Under the pieces are notes generated by a model that did no database searches, had not been told where the DNA came from, and saw nothing but the letters and a program-made list of their open reading frames with translations. The position numbers and the translations under genes were made by a program. A stretch of DNA of 64,000 nt from an uncultured Photobacterium sp. (lineage in GTDB: Bacteria; Pseudomonadota; Gammaproteobacteria; Enterobacterales; Vibrionaceae), in NCBI RefSeq assembly GCF_947502415.1, contig NZ_CANMZV010000011.1, forward strand, positions 62,001 through 126,000, read 5' to 3'. The number at the start of each line of letters is the position of its first letter. Within the stretch, counting starts at the first letter, position 1. Of this stretch, positions 54,355-63,611 are shown piece after piece.

Positions 54355-54842
54355 TCCTTAACCTGCCCGTACAACGAAATCGGGTCGGATGTTGGTAGGT
54401 TTACCTGTCCTTGTAACATCCAGTCGCCATCAAATGGTTCAAGCTCAACAAACCAAGGGCCTTCGAGCATATCAGGGGATTGAAAGCGGTAGGCTCCACT
54501 TAGATCTGCGCTCACCATTTGAGTAAAATCTTTATTGGATAGAGTTCGGTGCGTAAAGGTGACTCGCAAGTTTGGAAAGTTTTTGAGATCACCTTTATCG
54601 AAATTCACTAGGATGTTTTGCTCTGTAACTTTAACCGCAGCTTTTAAATTCAGCGCATCAGCCACACGAAGACGAGAAAGGTCCAGGTTAATTGCTTTAC
54701 CTTTCTTATAATAATCTTCAGCCACAAGGTCGACATGGTTCTGAGAAAAGATATAGACGGCAGTTAAACTGTAAACAATCGAAATTGCAGGAATGGCAAA
54801 AACGAACCAAGGCCAAAACTGCTTATACCATGGTTTACACAT
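54351..54842 (-). CDS. ccoH: FixH family protein CcoH
   Basis: 163 residues. One N-terminal TM (FWPWFVFAIPAISIVYSLTAVYIF) and a periplasmic beta-rich domain. Motifs VAEDYYKKGKAINLDLSR are typical of FixH/CcoH, a cbb3 assembly factor. AAGGAAATC before the ATG. Starts 120 bases after ccoP, with a hairpin in between. Confidence 0.93.
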   Translation of the reverse strand: MCKPWYKQFWPWFVFAIPAISIVYSLTAVYIFSQNHVDLVAEDYYKKGKAINLDLSRLRVADALNLKAAVKVTEQNILVNFDKGDLKNFPNLRVTFTHRTLSNKDFTQMVSADLSGAYRFQSPDMLEGPWFVELEPFDGDWMLQGQVNLPTSDPISLYGQVKE

Positions 54843-54872
54843 AATGATTTCCTTTGAAGCTTTGATGGAAAT

Positions 54873-54896
54873 AGCCCCTGAAAAATAACAGGGGCT
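54873..54896 (-). other. Hairpin between ccoP and ccoH
   Basis: 8-bp stem AGCCCCTG / CAGGGGCT around 8 bases. On the minus strand only a weak T tract follows. It may reduce read-through from the oxidase genes into the assembly genes, or stabilise the 3' end of the ccoNOQP mRNA. Confidence 0.6.
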
Positions 54897-54963
54897 TTAT
54901 GTTATGTCTCAGTTTTTATTACTAATTTTTCAATCAATATGTAACCGAGTATGAATTGAGGTG

Positions 54964-55944
54964 TTACTTGTCTGTGTCGTTACTTAAACTCCATACATAG
55001 GAAGAAATTAGCTGAATTTTATCTTCGTCTAAAATGTCTTTCCATGCTGGCATCACACCTTGACGACCGTGAATAATAGTGGCTTCAACGGCACGACGAG
55101 AACCACCGTATAGCCAGGTATTATCAGTCAGATCCGGCGCACCAAATGCAGGGTTACCTTTACCATCAGTACCGTGACAAGCAGCACAAACTACAAATCG
55201 TTGTTTCCCTGCTGCAGCTTCTTTGGCATTAACCTTACGGCCAGACATGCTTAATACATAGCTGGTTACTTCCTTAACGCCATCTTTACCCAAAGTATCA
55301 ATCCAGGCTGGCATTACACCTATGCGCCCCTGCATCACTGTTGTTTTAATGGTTTCCGCTTCACCGCCATACAGCCATGCATTGTCCGTGAGGCTAGGGT
55401 AGCCTAGTTGACCTCGGGCATCAGAGCCGTGGCACTGTGCACAGTTTTGGATGAACAGCCGTTGACCAACCTTGATTGCTTCTGGATCCGCTGCAATTTC
55501 AGTAATAGGTCGAAGTGTTTGCCCTGAACCATCATACGCAAGGGTTTTGAAAGTTTCGCCAAATCTTGCCTGAGCATCATCCAGCTCTTTGGCATACTGG
55601 TTTAAGCGTTGTTCCTTTTGAGCATTGGCAATAGCCAGCTTTGATTCTTCAAGCGAGCGGACTGTTTGGTCTGAACTCTGCCATCCCAAAAATCCTTTGT
55701 AGTTACCTAGACCTGGATACAAGAATAGGTAAAGAATGCCAAAGATAATGGTGCCCCAGAACATGTAGGACCACCATTTTGGCAACGGGTTGTTGATTTC
55801 ACGAATACCGTCGTATTCGTGTCCCATATCTTCACCTTCTTCAACACCCATTTTATCTTTGCTACACCAGATAAGAATGGCTGCAATACCGGCCAGGGTG
55901 CCGAGCGTGATGATGATTATCCATAGACTCCAGAATGTAGTCAT
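54964..55944 (-). CDS. ccoP: Cbb3 cytochrome oxidase subunit III (CcoP), dihaem cytochrome c
   Basis: 326 residues. N-terminal TM (about 1-26) and a second (about 57-80), then two cytochrome c domains with CAQCH (about residue 170) and CAACH (about residue 255). Receives electrons and passes them to CcoO/CcoN. Periplasmic domains; overlap of a few bases does not occur with ccoQ (gap 5). Confidence 0.95.
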   Translation of the reverse strand: MTTFWSLWIIIITLGTLAGIAAILIWCSKDKMGVEEGEDMGHEYDGIREINNPLPKWWSYMFWGTIIFGILYLFLYPGLGNYKGFLGWQSSDQTVRSLEESKLAIANAQKEQRLNQYAKELDDAQARFGETFKTLAYDGSGQTLRPITEIAADPEAIKVGQRLFIQNCAQCHGSDARGQLGYPSLTDNAWLYGGEAETIKTTVMQGRIGVMPAWIDTLGKDGVKEVTSYVLSMSGRKVNAKEAAAGKQRFVVCAACHGTDGKGNPAFGAPDLTDNTWLYGGSRRAVEATIIHGRQGVMPAWKDILDEDKIQLISSYVWSLSNDTDK

Positions 55945-55949
55945 GCTTC

Positions 55950-56123
55950 CTAGCTCCTGTCTTTCTCACGCGTTGCCAAATCTTTTTCTTCATCAGCAAA
56001 AATGAGATTGGCTGCTTCTTCGAAACGAGGCTTTTGGCGTTTACTGTATGCCCAAAGAACGATACCAATAAAGCAGACGAACAAAAGGACTGTCCAAATG
56101 CTATGAATAGTTCCAATATCCAT
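55950..56123 (-). CDS. ccoQ: Cbb3 oxidase subunit CcoQ
   Basis: 57 residues, found by direct translation. ATG 56123, TAG 55950; AGGAGGC is upstream of the start. Begins MDIGTIHSIWTV, then a TM (VLLFVCFIGIVLWAY) followed by SKRQKPRFEEAANLIFADEE, the standard CcoQ/FixQ plan. It stabilises the CcoP interaction. It lies between ccoO and ccoP as in all ccoNOQP operons. Confidence 0.95.
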   Translation of the reverse strand: MDIGTIHSIWTVLLFVCFIGIVLWAYSKRQKPRFEEAANLIFADEEKDLATREKDRS

Positions 56124-56132
56124 GGCGCCTCC

Positions 56133-56744
56133 TTATTTCATTGCGTGACCAAGCGACTGAAGGTAAGCAATGATTGCATCCATCTCAGTCTTGCCTTTCA
56201 CTTCTTCACCAGCATTGGCAATTTGTTCTTCTGTGTAAGGAACACCGAAGATATTGCCAAATACGGCTAGCTTTTTGGACGTCAACTTGCCGTCAAGCTC
56301 GTTTTCTTCCAACCAAGGGAAGGCAGGCATGTTAGATTCAGGAACAACAGCACGAGGATCGCGCAAGTGAACGCGGTGCCAGTCATCAGAATAACGACCG
56401 CCAACACGAGCTAGATCAGGGCCGGTACGCTTCGAGCCCCACAGGAATGGATGTTCCCATACACTTTCGCCAGCAACAGAATAGTGGCCATAACGTTCGG
56501 TTTCAGAACGGAACGGACGTACCATCTGGCTGTGGCAAACATTACAGCCTTCGCGGATATAAATATCACGGCCTTCCATCTCCAGCGCCGTATAAGGGCG
56601 AAGGTTTTCAACTGGCTCAGTTGTCTGATCCTGATAAAGAAGCGGCGTAATTTCTACCAATGCACCAAAGCTGATGGCAATAACGATAAGGATCGCTAGA
56701 AGGCCGACATTTCTTTCTACAATTTCATGACGATTATTAGCCAT
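56133..56744 (-). CDS. ccoO: Cbb3 cytochrome oxidase subunit II (CcoO), monohaem cytochrome c
   Basis: 203 residues. One N-terminal TM and a cytochrome c domain with [14 protein letters not shown]; the axial Met is probably in [16 protein letters not shown] upstream of the ATG. Passes electrons from CcoP to the CcoN binuclear centre. Confidence 0.96.
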   Translation of the reverse strand: MANNRHEIVERNVGLLAILIVIAISFGALVEITPLLYQDQTTEPVENLRPYTALEMEGRDIYIREGCNVCHSQMVRPFRSETERYGHYSVAGESVWEHPFLWGSKRTGPDLARVGGRYSDDWHRVHLRDPRAVVPESNMPAFPWLEENELDGKLTSKKLAVFGNIFGVPYTEEQIANAGEEVKGKTEMDAIIAYLQSLGHAMK

Positions 56745-56756
56745 TGTCGGTACTCC

Positions 56757-58184
56757 TTATGCTGGTTGCTCAGTTGCTTTTAGGCTTTCTTTAGGTGCAA
56801 CAATTGTCTTATAGGCGTTGTATGCCATTAGGAACATACCAGCCAGGAAGATTGCACCACCTACGAAGCGAACGAAGTAGAATGGATAAGAAGCCTGTAG
56901 AGATTCCACGAAGCTATAGGTTAACGTACCGTCAGTATTAACTGCACGCCACATCAAACCTTGCATTACACCGGAAATCCACATTGCAACGATATAAAGA
57001 ACAGTACCGATTGTTGCCAGCCAGAAGTGAATGTTGATCAACTTGATAGAGAACATACGTTCTTGGCTGAATAGTTTTGGAATCAGGTGGTAAACCGCAC
57101 CGATAGAAACCATCGCAACCCAACCTAGCGCACCAGAATGTACATGACCGATAGTCCAGTCTGTATAGTGAGAAAGGGCGTTAACTGTCTTGATAGACAT
57201 CATAGGGCCTTCGAAGGTAGACATACCGTAGAAGGACAATGAAACCACCAAGAATCGTAGGATAGGGTCGTAGCGAAGTTTATGCCATGCACCGGACAGC
57301 GTCATGATACCGTTGATCATACCACCCCAGGACGGAGCGAACAGGATCAGTGACATCACCATACCTAGCGACTGAGTCCAGTCGGGTAGTGCTGTATAGT
57401 GGAGGTGGTGAGGACCGGCCCAGATATATAGGGAAACCAAGGCCCAGAAGTGAACGATAGAAAGACGGTAAGAATAAACAGGGCGACCAGCTTGTTTAGG
57501 TACAAAATAGTACATCATACCGAGGAAGCCGGCAGTCAGAAGGAAACCTACCGCATTATGTCCATACCACCATTGAACCATTGCATCTACTGCACCGGAG
57601 TAAACCGAGTATGATTTAGTCATGGAGACAGGAATTGCCATGCTGTTCACGATGTGAAGAACTGCGACTGTCAGAATGAAGGCACCGAAGAACCAGTTCG
57701 CAACATAGATATGCGACGTGTTTCTTTTAATCATTGTGCCGAAGAAGACAATGGCATAGGACACCCAGACAACTGCAATCGCGATATCAATCGGCCATTC
57801 CAGCTCTGCGTATTCTTTACCAGACGTCCATCCCATTGGCAGCGAAATAGCTGCAGATAAGATGATGGCTTGCCAGCCCCAGAAGGTGAACGATGCTAAC
57901 TTACCACCGAAAAGTCTTGTCTGACACGTACGCTGAACTACGTAATAAGACGTAGCGAAAAGCGCACTGGTACCGAAGGCGAAAATTACTGCATTGGTAT
58001 GCAGTGGACGCAAACGGCTATAAGTCAACCAAGGTAGGTCGAAGTTGAGCGCCGGCCACACCAGTTGAGCGGCAATCAATACACCAACGCCCATTCCGAC
58101 AATTCCCCAAAGTATTGTTGTTAAGGTAAATTGACGAACGACCGTATAGTTGTAGTTTTGTTCAAGCTGCTTTACTTGGCTCAT
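56757..58184 (-). CDS. ccoN: Cbb3 cytochrome oxidase subunit I (CcoN)
   Basis: 475 residues from ATG 58184 ([13 protein letters not shown]), with GGAAGC upstream; an in-frame extension to 58274 has no such site. Twelve TM segments. Haem and CuB ligand regions typical of C-type oxidases are visible ([71 protein letters not shown]). It reduces O2 with high affinity in the inner membrane. First gene of ccoNOQP. Confidence 0.96.
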   Translation of the reverse strand: MSQVKQLEQNYNYTVVRQFTLTTILWGIVGMGVGVLIAAQLVWPALNFDLPWLTYSRLRPLHTNAVIFAFGTSALFATSYYVVQRTCQTRLFGGKLASFTFWGWQAIILSAAISLPMGWTSGKEYAELEWPIDIAIAVVWVSYAIVFFGTMIKRNTSHIYVANWFFGAFILTVAVLHIVNSMAIPVSMTKSYSVYSGAVDAMVQWWYGHNAVGFLLTAGFLGMMYYFVPKQAGRPVYSYRLSIVHFWALVSLYIWAGPHHLHYTALPDWTQSLGMVMSLILFAPSWGGMINGIMTLSGAWHKLRYDPILRFLVVSLSFYGMSTFEGPMMSIKTVNALSHYTDWTIGHVHSGALGWVAMVSIGAVYHLIPKLFSQERMFSIKLINIHFWLATIGTVLYIVAMWISGVMQGLMWRAVNTDGTLTYSFVESLQASYPFYFVRFVGGAIFLAGMFLMAYNAYKTIVAPKESLKATEQPA

Positions 58185-58460
58185 GTTGCATGCTTCCAAT
58201 TTGAATTGTTGAACTACACTCGTTTTCCTTGTGCGAACAACTAGTTGTCGCAATGCCACCCAAAGCTTATTCAATACCTTATTGTTTGTTTAACAACTCA
58301 GTTTTTGAATTGCTATTTTGTTGTAAAAGTGGCATTTTCAGTACACATAATACTTTAATTAACAAGTGATTGACAGAGTTTAAACCACAACTTATTTACG
58401 GTTAGATAACATTTATGTGAAAAGTTTGAACTCAGTAACACGTAACAGTAACGGGAAATC

Positions 58461-58904
58461 ATGGCTGCAGAAAAACTAACAAAAGCTAGGCTAATTCAAA
58501 TTTTATTTTTGATGGCGGTATTGATAACAGTATTTGTATGGAGAACAGTAACATATGATGATGTGAAGCCTGTGGATGAAAGTGCGGTTCATTGTCAGAT
58601 TACAGCAGACTCTTGTGTGATTAATGGAAAGGAACAAGGACTTGAGTTGGCTATTCAGCCATTTCCAGCGAAGGCGAACTCCGAACTTGTTATACAAACT
58701 GATAACGCAAATGTAAAACCTGTTGCCATGGTTGAAGGTGTGAAAATGTACATGGGTACAATTCCAGTAATCTTCGAGAAACAAGGTAATGGTTGGATAG
58801 GTAAGTTCAGTGTGCCTGAGTGTGTGCACGATAAAATGGCCTGGGCCATTACACTCAAGCAAGGTGAGAAAACAATTATTGCAGAGTTTACAGTTGAAAA
58901 GTGA
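58461..58904 (+). CDS. Membrane-anchored periplasmic protein divergent from ccoN
   Basis: 147 residues. TM at about residues 10-30, then a beta-rich periplasmic domain with three Cys (about 45, 52 and 120: VHCQITADSCVINGKEQG, VPECVHDKMAW). No family is recognised. A protein of similar size occupies the same place beside ccoN in V. cholerae (my recollection of VC1443), so a link to cbb3 oxidase biogenesis or copper is plausible. Cys spacing (Cx6C) would suit a disulfide or a metal. Confidence 0.7.
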   Translation: MAAEKLTKARLIQILFLMAVLITVFVWRTVTYDDVKPVDESAVHCQITADSCVINGKEQGLELAIQPFPAKANSELVIQTDNANVKPVAMVEGVKMYMGTIPVIFEKQGNGWIGKFSVPECVHDKMAWAITLKQGEKTIIAEFTVEK

Positions 58905-58940
58905 TTGTTAATTAGTCACATTTTGGCTCAAAGTTCGACT

Positions 58941-58970
58941 TTCAGAGGCTTGGACTATCAAGCCTCTGAA
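58941..58970. terminator. Hairpin between convergent genes
   Basis: Perfect 12-bp stem TTCAGAGGCTTG / CAAGCCTCTGAA, 6-base loop; little T run. Ends the plus-strand gene at 58904 and the SDR gene. Confidence 0.7.
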
Positions 58971-58978
58971 CTCAATTG

Positions 58979-59704
58979 TTATTCTGCATAAATCATCTTT
59001 TTCGTCATTCCTCCATCAATGGTAAAGTTTTGTCCGGTAACAAAACCCGCATCATTACTTAGCAGGAAGTTAACCATTGACGCAATGTCTCCTACTGATC
59101 CAACCTTGCCTGTCAGGTGCTGATGGTGATCTATTAGTCGAAGTTCATCATTTCTGGTATCAATCCAGCCAGGAGAAATGCAATTTACCCGAACATGAGG
59201 ACCGACACTGGTTGCAAGCGCATGGGTAAGGGAGAGCAAACCACCTTTTGAGGCGCTGTATGCTTCAGTATTTGGCTCAGATTGAATAGCACGTGTTGAC
59301 GCTATATTTACAACAGCACCGCGATTAGCTTTTAGCATCGGCATACATAGCTTAGTTACTATCAAAGGGGCTGTGAGGTTAACTGCAATCACCTTATTCC
59401 ATTCATACAGTTCAAGCTCTTCAAAGGGAGTATTGTATGGGTTCGCAATAGCAGCGTTGTTAACTAAGCCATCAAGTCGGCCAAATTGATCATGAATTTC
59501 TCTAATGATTGCATCCATTTCCGATTCATTGGTTACATCGGCTTGTCGGAACCTGATTGTAGGGTTAGTGGCAACCAATTCGTAGCCCGCTTCTTCATCG
59601 ATATCAACTGCAACGACAATCGTGCCTTTATCACTTAGATGTTCACAAATACCTTTACCAATGCCTTTAGCCCCACCGGTAACTAAAACAACAGAATTCT
59701 TCAT
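58979..59704 (-). CDS. SDR family oxidoreductase
   Basis: 241 residues from ATG 59704 with AAAGGAAGC upstream. Classical SDR: TGGAKGIG (cofactor), NNAA, catalytic Ser in NIASTRA, and YSASK. The Asp after beta-2 (VVAVDIDEE) favours NAD. Substrate unknown. The gene is divergent from nosP. Confidence 0.88.
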   Translation of the reverse strand: MKNSVVLVTGGAKGIGKGICEHLSDKGTIVVAVDIDEEAGYELVATNPTIRFRQADVTNESEMDAIIREIHDQFGRLDGLVNNAAIANPYNTPFEELELYEWNKVIAVNLTAPLIVTKLCMPMLKANRGAVVNIASTRAIQSEPNTEAYSASKGGLLSLTHALATSVGPHVRVNCISPGWIDTRNDELRLIDHHQHLTGKVGSVGDIASMVNFLLSNDAGFVTGQNFTIDGGMTKKMIYAE

Positions 59705-59828
59705 GCTTCCTTTCACTTAGTTTAGAAATTGAATGCTTTATATAGGTTAACGATAAAAAAGCCTTTAACTTTAGCCATAAATTCATAAAAAACGCATTAG
59801 TTTGCTGATTGCAAATATAAAAGTAGCT

Positions 59829-61043
59829 ATGATTGAAGCTACACATAACAATAAATATGAACATATGGATATAGCTACAAGCTTTTCTGCTTTTCATTCA
59901 TCAGACCATGCAGTTTCAGATGCAATTCGCAAATTGAAAAGTAAAATCACAAACCCAAGACTTATTCTTGTTTACTTCTCTGAAAATTATGACGATGCAC
60001 TAATTCAGCAAGCTCTCACCACGGCATTTCCAGACGCGCAGATACTCGGTTGTTCATCATGTCAAGGTGTAATGACTGATGAGGGATATAACAGGGGAGA
60101 AGGGATAGCGCTTTGGGCTATGTGTGATTACAACGGTGCATTTGGGAGCGCGATTGTATCAACCAAACAATCACCTTATGACATGGCTCGTCAGGCCTTA
60201 CTTCGTGCAATAGAAAATAGTGGGCGTCCCGGTGAGCTTCCGGCATTGATATTGCTTCATGCAAGTCCAGGAAAAGAAGAAGATGTCATAAAAGGCATTG
60301 AAGATGAGCTTGGATCACCTGTACCGATTGTTGGCGGTAGCGCAGCTGATGATCATGTAAAGGGAAACTGGAGGATTTTTACTCATGAACAACGATGTCA
60401 GGAAGGTGTTGGCTTATGTGTGCTTTATCCATCCTGCAATATCAGTTACTCATTCCATTCTGGTTATGCCAGCACAGGTTTAAGTACTGTAGTAACTCGA
60501 ACTGATGGACGAGAACTGGTTGAGCTTAATAACAAGCCAGCGATAGAAGTTTACCAGTCATGGTTGGGGCAGGAGCTGTCTGATGAAAATAGCATTGTCT
60601 CGAAGAGCAGCTTAAACCCTTTGGGACGTGTAGCTGGTAGAATTCATGATCTTCCTTATTTTAAGCTTGCCCATCTGTTAAAAGTAACACCACGAGGTGG
60701 CATTGAGTTATTTGCAACAGTGGAAGAGGGAGAAGAGCTGTTTTTTATGGAAGGAACCAAAGAGCGTTTGATCACCAGAGCAGGCAGGGTAATCAACTCG
60801 GCTTTTGATATTGGCAGTGTCAATAGTTCGCTTGATCCTATCGGAGGGATCACAATTTATTGTGCCGGTTGCATGCTTCAGGTTCAGAACCGCATGGAAG
60901 AGGTCGCTGAACATGTAAATAAAGCAATGCACCATGCTCCTTTTGTTTGCCCTTTTACTTTTGGTGAGCAGGGGCAGTTTATTGGTGGTGAAAATGCACA
61001 TGGAAATTTGATGATTTCTGCGGTTTTATTTCATAGGGACTAG
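59829..61043 (+). CDS. nosP: FIST domain protein, probable nitric-oxide sensor NosP
   Basis: About 404 residues if ATG 59829 is used; ATG 59865 (MDIATSFSAFHS) is the other good candidate, and neither has a strong ribosome site. FIST_N spans about 15-220 (GCSSCQGVMT, PIVGGSAADDH) and FIST_C about 230-390. FIST proteins next to a hybrid kinase are NosP haem proteins that bind NO and inhibit the kinase NahK (shown for Pseudomonas, Vibrio and others). The kinase gene starts two bases after the stop. The cbb3 oxidase, a target of NO, lies just upstream of the SDR gene. Confidence 0.85.
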   Translation: MIEATHNNKYEHMDIATSFSAFHSSDHAVSDAIRKLKSKITNPRLILVYFSENYDDALIQQALTTAFPDAQILGCSSCQGVMTDEGYNRGEGIALWAMCDYNGAFGSAIVSTKQSPYDMARQALLRAIENSGRPGELPALILLHASPGKEEDVIKGIEDELGSPVPIVGGSAADDHVKGNWRIFTHEQRCQEGVGLCVLYPSCNISYSFHSGYASTGLSTVVTRTDGRELVELNNKPAIEVYQSWLGQELSDENSIVSKSSLNPLGRVAGRIHDLPYFKLAHLLKVTPRGGIELFATVEEGEELFFMEGTKERLITRAGRVINSAFDIGSVNSSLDPIGGITIYCAGCMLQVQNRMEEVAEHVNKAMHHAPFVCPFTFGEQGQFIGGENAHGNLMISAVLFHRD

Positions 61044-61045
61044 CC

Positions 61046-63130
61046 ATGCCAAGTTATGAATCAGAAAAGCTTCAAGAGACATTACTTGATTTAATGCGAA
61101 GCCAAGAACGCGAAAAACAACTTCGTGAAGAAAATGCGGCTATTCTTGCTGGCATGTCAGCAATGGCAGGGGCGAATAATAAGCGTCAAGTATTCAATAG
61201 CTTATTATCAGTGCTTCGTAAATATATTGGTTTTGAACACGCTCTTGTTGTTACCCGAGAAGACGAAACAGCGCCTCTAAAAGAACTTGTTACAACGTGT
61301 CGTTATTTCGAATCAAGCGTCTGGCCTGTGAACCAGACTTTTATTCGAAGTATGAATGGTGAGAGTATTGCCTTATTTGATCCCGAGAAGGTTATTGAAT
61401 TCAAAGGCTTGCCTGATTGCATGCTTCACTATTGTAAATCTGTATTGCTGACGGGTGTGAAGGTCAGTTCCGGTGATGCGCTTCTTATATTCCTTCATTC
61501 TGAACGTGGGCAGTTCACACCACAATGTCGTCGAGTACTTGACCGTTTTCGACCACTATTAGAACGGGCAATTATCGATATTGATTATCGAGAGCGTCTC
61601 CAATCTCTTGTAACCGCGCGTACACTTGAATTAACACATAGCCAGCAACGATTCAGGGATTTTGCAAAAACTGTGGGCGATTGGTTCTGGGAGGTCGATA
61701 CCGATTTTCAATTCACCTATATATCATCACCAAACCTTGCCAACCATGTAATTGATAATGAAAGTATTTTTGAAATATTTGATGGGCAGACAGAACTAGA
61801 AAAAGAACTTCGGACCAAGCTGGAGCAAAATGTATCCTTTGAAGATCTTGAATGGCAATTGCCTGATAGTGAAGGGGGATTATGGATCAGCTTCAGTGGT
61901 ACGCCATATTTTACCAAACAGGGTAAGTTGTTGGGTTATAGGGGGACTGCAAAAGATATCACACACCGAAAGAAGCAGTTGTTTGAGTTGCAAGAAGCAC
62001 GCAAACAAGCGGAATCTGCCAATAAGGCTAAATCACAATTTCTGGCAATGATGAGCCATGAGATAAGAACACCGCTAAATGCTGTTTTAGGGCTGATGGA
62101 CACATTAGCCGATTCTGGTCTTAATGACGAACAAAAGAGCTGGATAAATCAGATGGACCAATCAGCTCAGCTTCTTCTTACCATCATTAACGATATTCTG
62201 GATCTGTCTCGAATCGAATCAGGTAATTTTGAGTTGTATAACGGTAATATGCGATTGGAAGATAGCATAAACTTGGTCGTAAATCAGCTTAAAGAGCAAG
62301 CAAAAAAGAAAGGTATAGCACTAACATCGAACATAGCACCTGACGTGCCGAAGACCATGTTTGGTGACAAGAACAGAATAGCCCAGGTTATGTTTAACCT
62401 CATTGGTAATGCCTTGAAGTTCACCAACCGAGGTTATGTCTCTGTAGATGTTACCAAAGAAGACAATCATGTCGTCATTGCCGTAAAAGATACCGGCATA
62501 GGCATTGCGGCAGAAGCTCAAAAAAATCTGTTCAATCCATTTATTCAGGCTGATGGCAGTATAACCAGGCGTTATGGTGGTACAGGTTTAGGATTAGCGA
62601 TCAGCCAACATTTGATCAATAAAATGAATGGAAAAATAACGCTGCAAAGCCAGTCGAATAAAGGTAGTTGCTTTACAGTTTATATCCCAATTTCAAACCC
62701 GTCAGTTGAGATCGTACCGACAAAGATTGTTCAGGAAACAAAACTGGCAAAACCATTGAATATCTTATTAGCTGAAGATAGCAATACAAACCAGTTAGTT
62801 GCGAAGTTAATGCTTGAAAAGCGTGGCCACCAAGTTGCTATTGCAAATAATGGAGAAGAAGCCATCGCGATACTAACTCAAGATAAGCAGCAGTTTGATA
62901 TCGTATTAATGGATATTTCGATGCCAGTGCTTGATGGCCTGGAGGCCACGCGACAGCTTCGAAAAAAAAATCACGATATACCGATTATTGCATTAACAGC
63001 GAATGCCATGCAGTCAGATCAAGATGAATACAAAAAAGCTGGCATGGATGGATTTCTCGCAAAACCTATTCAAACGGCTGAGCTAAATCTGATGCTCGAT
63101 AAGTACCAGTTGTTAGCCTTAACCGGATAA
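61046..63130 (+). CDS. nahK: Hybrid sensor histidine kinase NahK
   Basis: 694 residues, no TM, cytoplasmic. Order: coiled start, GAF-like region (about 40-180), PAS (about 205-310), HisKA with MMSHEIRTPLNAVLG (His338), HATPase (N-box NLIGNALKF, DTGIGI, GTGLGLAIS) and a C-terminal receiver with Asp623 (VLMDISMPVLDG). Orthologue of NahK, kinase controlled by NosP; it signals into biofilm or quorum-sensing phosphorelays through an Hpt protein. The V. cholerae pair is VC1444/VC1445 from memory. Confidence 0.88.
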   Translation: MPSYESEKLQETLLDLMRSQEREKQLREENAAILAGMSAMAGANNKRQVFNSLLSVLRKYIGFEHALVVTREDETAPLKELVTTCRYFESSVWPVNQTFIRSMNGESIALFDPEKVIEFKGLPDCMLHYCKSVLLTGVKVSSGDALLIFLHSERGQFTPQCRRVLDRFRPLLERAIIDIDYRERLQSLVTARTLELTHSQQRFRDFAKTVGDWFWEVDTDFQFTYISSPNLANHVIDNESIFEIFDGQTELEKELRTKLEQNVSFEDLEWQLPDSEGGLWISFSGTPYFTKQGKLLGYRGTAKDITHRKKQLFELQEARKQAESANKAKSQFLAMMSHEIRTPLNAVLGLMDTLADSGLNDEQKSWINQMDQSAQLLLTIINDILDLSRIESGNFELYNGNMRLEDSINLVVNQLKEQAKKKGIALTSNIAPDVPKTMFGDKNRIAQVMFNLIGNALKFTNRGYVSVDVTKEDNHVVIAVKDTGIGIAAEAQKNLFNPFIQADGSITRRYGGTGLGLAISQHLINKMNGKITLQSQSNKGSCFTVYIPISNPSVEIVPTKIVQETKLAKPLNILLAEDSNTNQLVAKLMLEKRGHQVAIANNGEEAIAILTQDKQQFDIVLMDISMPVLDGLEATRQLRKKNHDIPIIALTANAMQSDQDEYKKAGMDGFLAKPIQTAELNLMLDKYQLLALTG

Positions 63131-63140
63131 TGCGCCTAAT

Positions 63141-63174
63141 AAAAACGCCAGACAAAAATGTCTGGCGTTTTTAG
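63141..63174 (+). terminator. Terminator of the nosP-nahK operon
   Basis: 14-bp stem AAAAACGCCAGACA / TGTCTGGCGTTTTT around AAAA. Confidence 0.95.
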
Positions 63175-63196
63175 CTTGGTTTGGTTAAACCAAGCT
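63173..63196. other. Second hairpin after nahK
   Basis: 10-bp perfect stem AGCTTGGTTT / AAACCAAGCT around GGTT, adjoining the terminator. Without a T run. Confidence 0.6.
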
Positions 63197-63408
63197 GTAA
63201 TTATCACTTTATTTTGAAGAACCAGGCAAACTGACCATTTGCAGCAGAGCTTAAAAATAGGTGTTAATTACCTATTTTATGGTAAATAGCCAATACTGTT
63301 AAATTGTCCAGTATGCTTGGCGAACTGTGTCGAGAGGGGCCGCTCAATTGAGAGAATGTAGCGGCCAGAGCAATCCTCAACGTAAAAGAACCTGTTCCTT
63401 GAGATCGT

Positions 63409-63436
63409 ATTTAACATAAGGTACATAATGCGCACT
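63409..63436 (-). other. dif: dif site (XerC/XerD recombination)
   Basis: On the minus strand: XerC arm AGTGCGCATTA, centre TGTACC, XerD arm TTATGTTAAAT. Both arms match V. cholerae dif1 exactly from memory; the 6-base centre differs (TGTATG in dif1). It is the chromosome-dimer resolution site, or the attL/attR left by a filamentous phage that integrated at dif. The nosP-nahK end lies on one side and filamentous phage genes on the other. Confidence 0.88.
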
Positions 63437-63587
63437 GAGGGGTTTCCAGTTCAAAGTTGTCACTGTATTCCATTGAGCAAATCTGATTAAGCTGAGTCAT
63501 CGACTTAGCTGTGTAACCTTCGTCAGGAAAATAAGCCACAATCATTTCCGGTGTGATTTCTTCAAAGTAGATTTTGTTATCAAGCAT
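63411..63587 (-). CDS. 58-residue phage ORF ending inside dif
   Basis: ATG 63587 with GGGAGA eight bases upstream; stop TAA at 63411-63413 lies in the XerD arm. The last nine codons (Q-C-A-L-C-T-L-C-stop) are read from dif itself. Acidic N-terminal part MLDNKIYFEEITPEMIVAYF. No family recognised. The true protein may be longer in the intact circular phage, where the sequence beyond att would differ; here it is a chimera with the host side or is simply cut there. Confidence 0.6.
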   Translation of the reverse strand: MLDNKIYFEEITPEMIVAYFPDEGYTAKSMTQLNQICSMEYSDNFELETPQCALCTLC

Positions 63588-63611
63588 ACTGACTTTCTCC
63601 CTAGTTTGTTT

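Noticed and set aside
55862..56116. 84-codon minus-strand ORF over ccoQ
   Set aside because: It is in another frame than ccoQ and looks like no protein; the 57-codon ccoQ in the right frame explains the region.
58370..58383. FNR-like box upstream of ccoN (TTGAC-AGAG-TTTAA)
   Set aside because: The second half-site is poor and the position is about 190 bases before ccoN; not enough to call, although FNR control of cco genes would be expected.
63173..63196. Hairpin after nahK as part of an attachment site or integron attC
   Set aside because: A simple perfect hairpin without the R and L box patterns of attC; the Xer site is further on.
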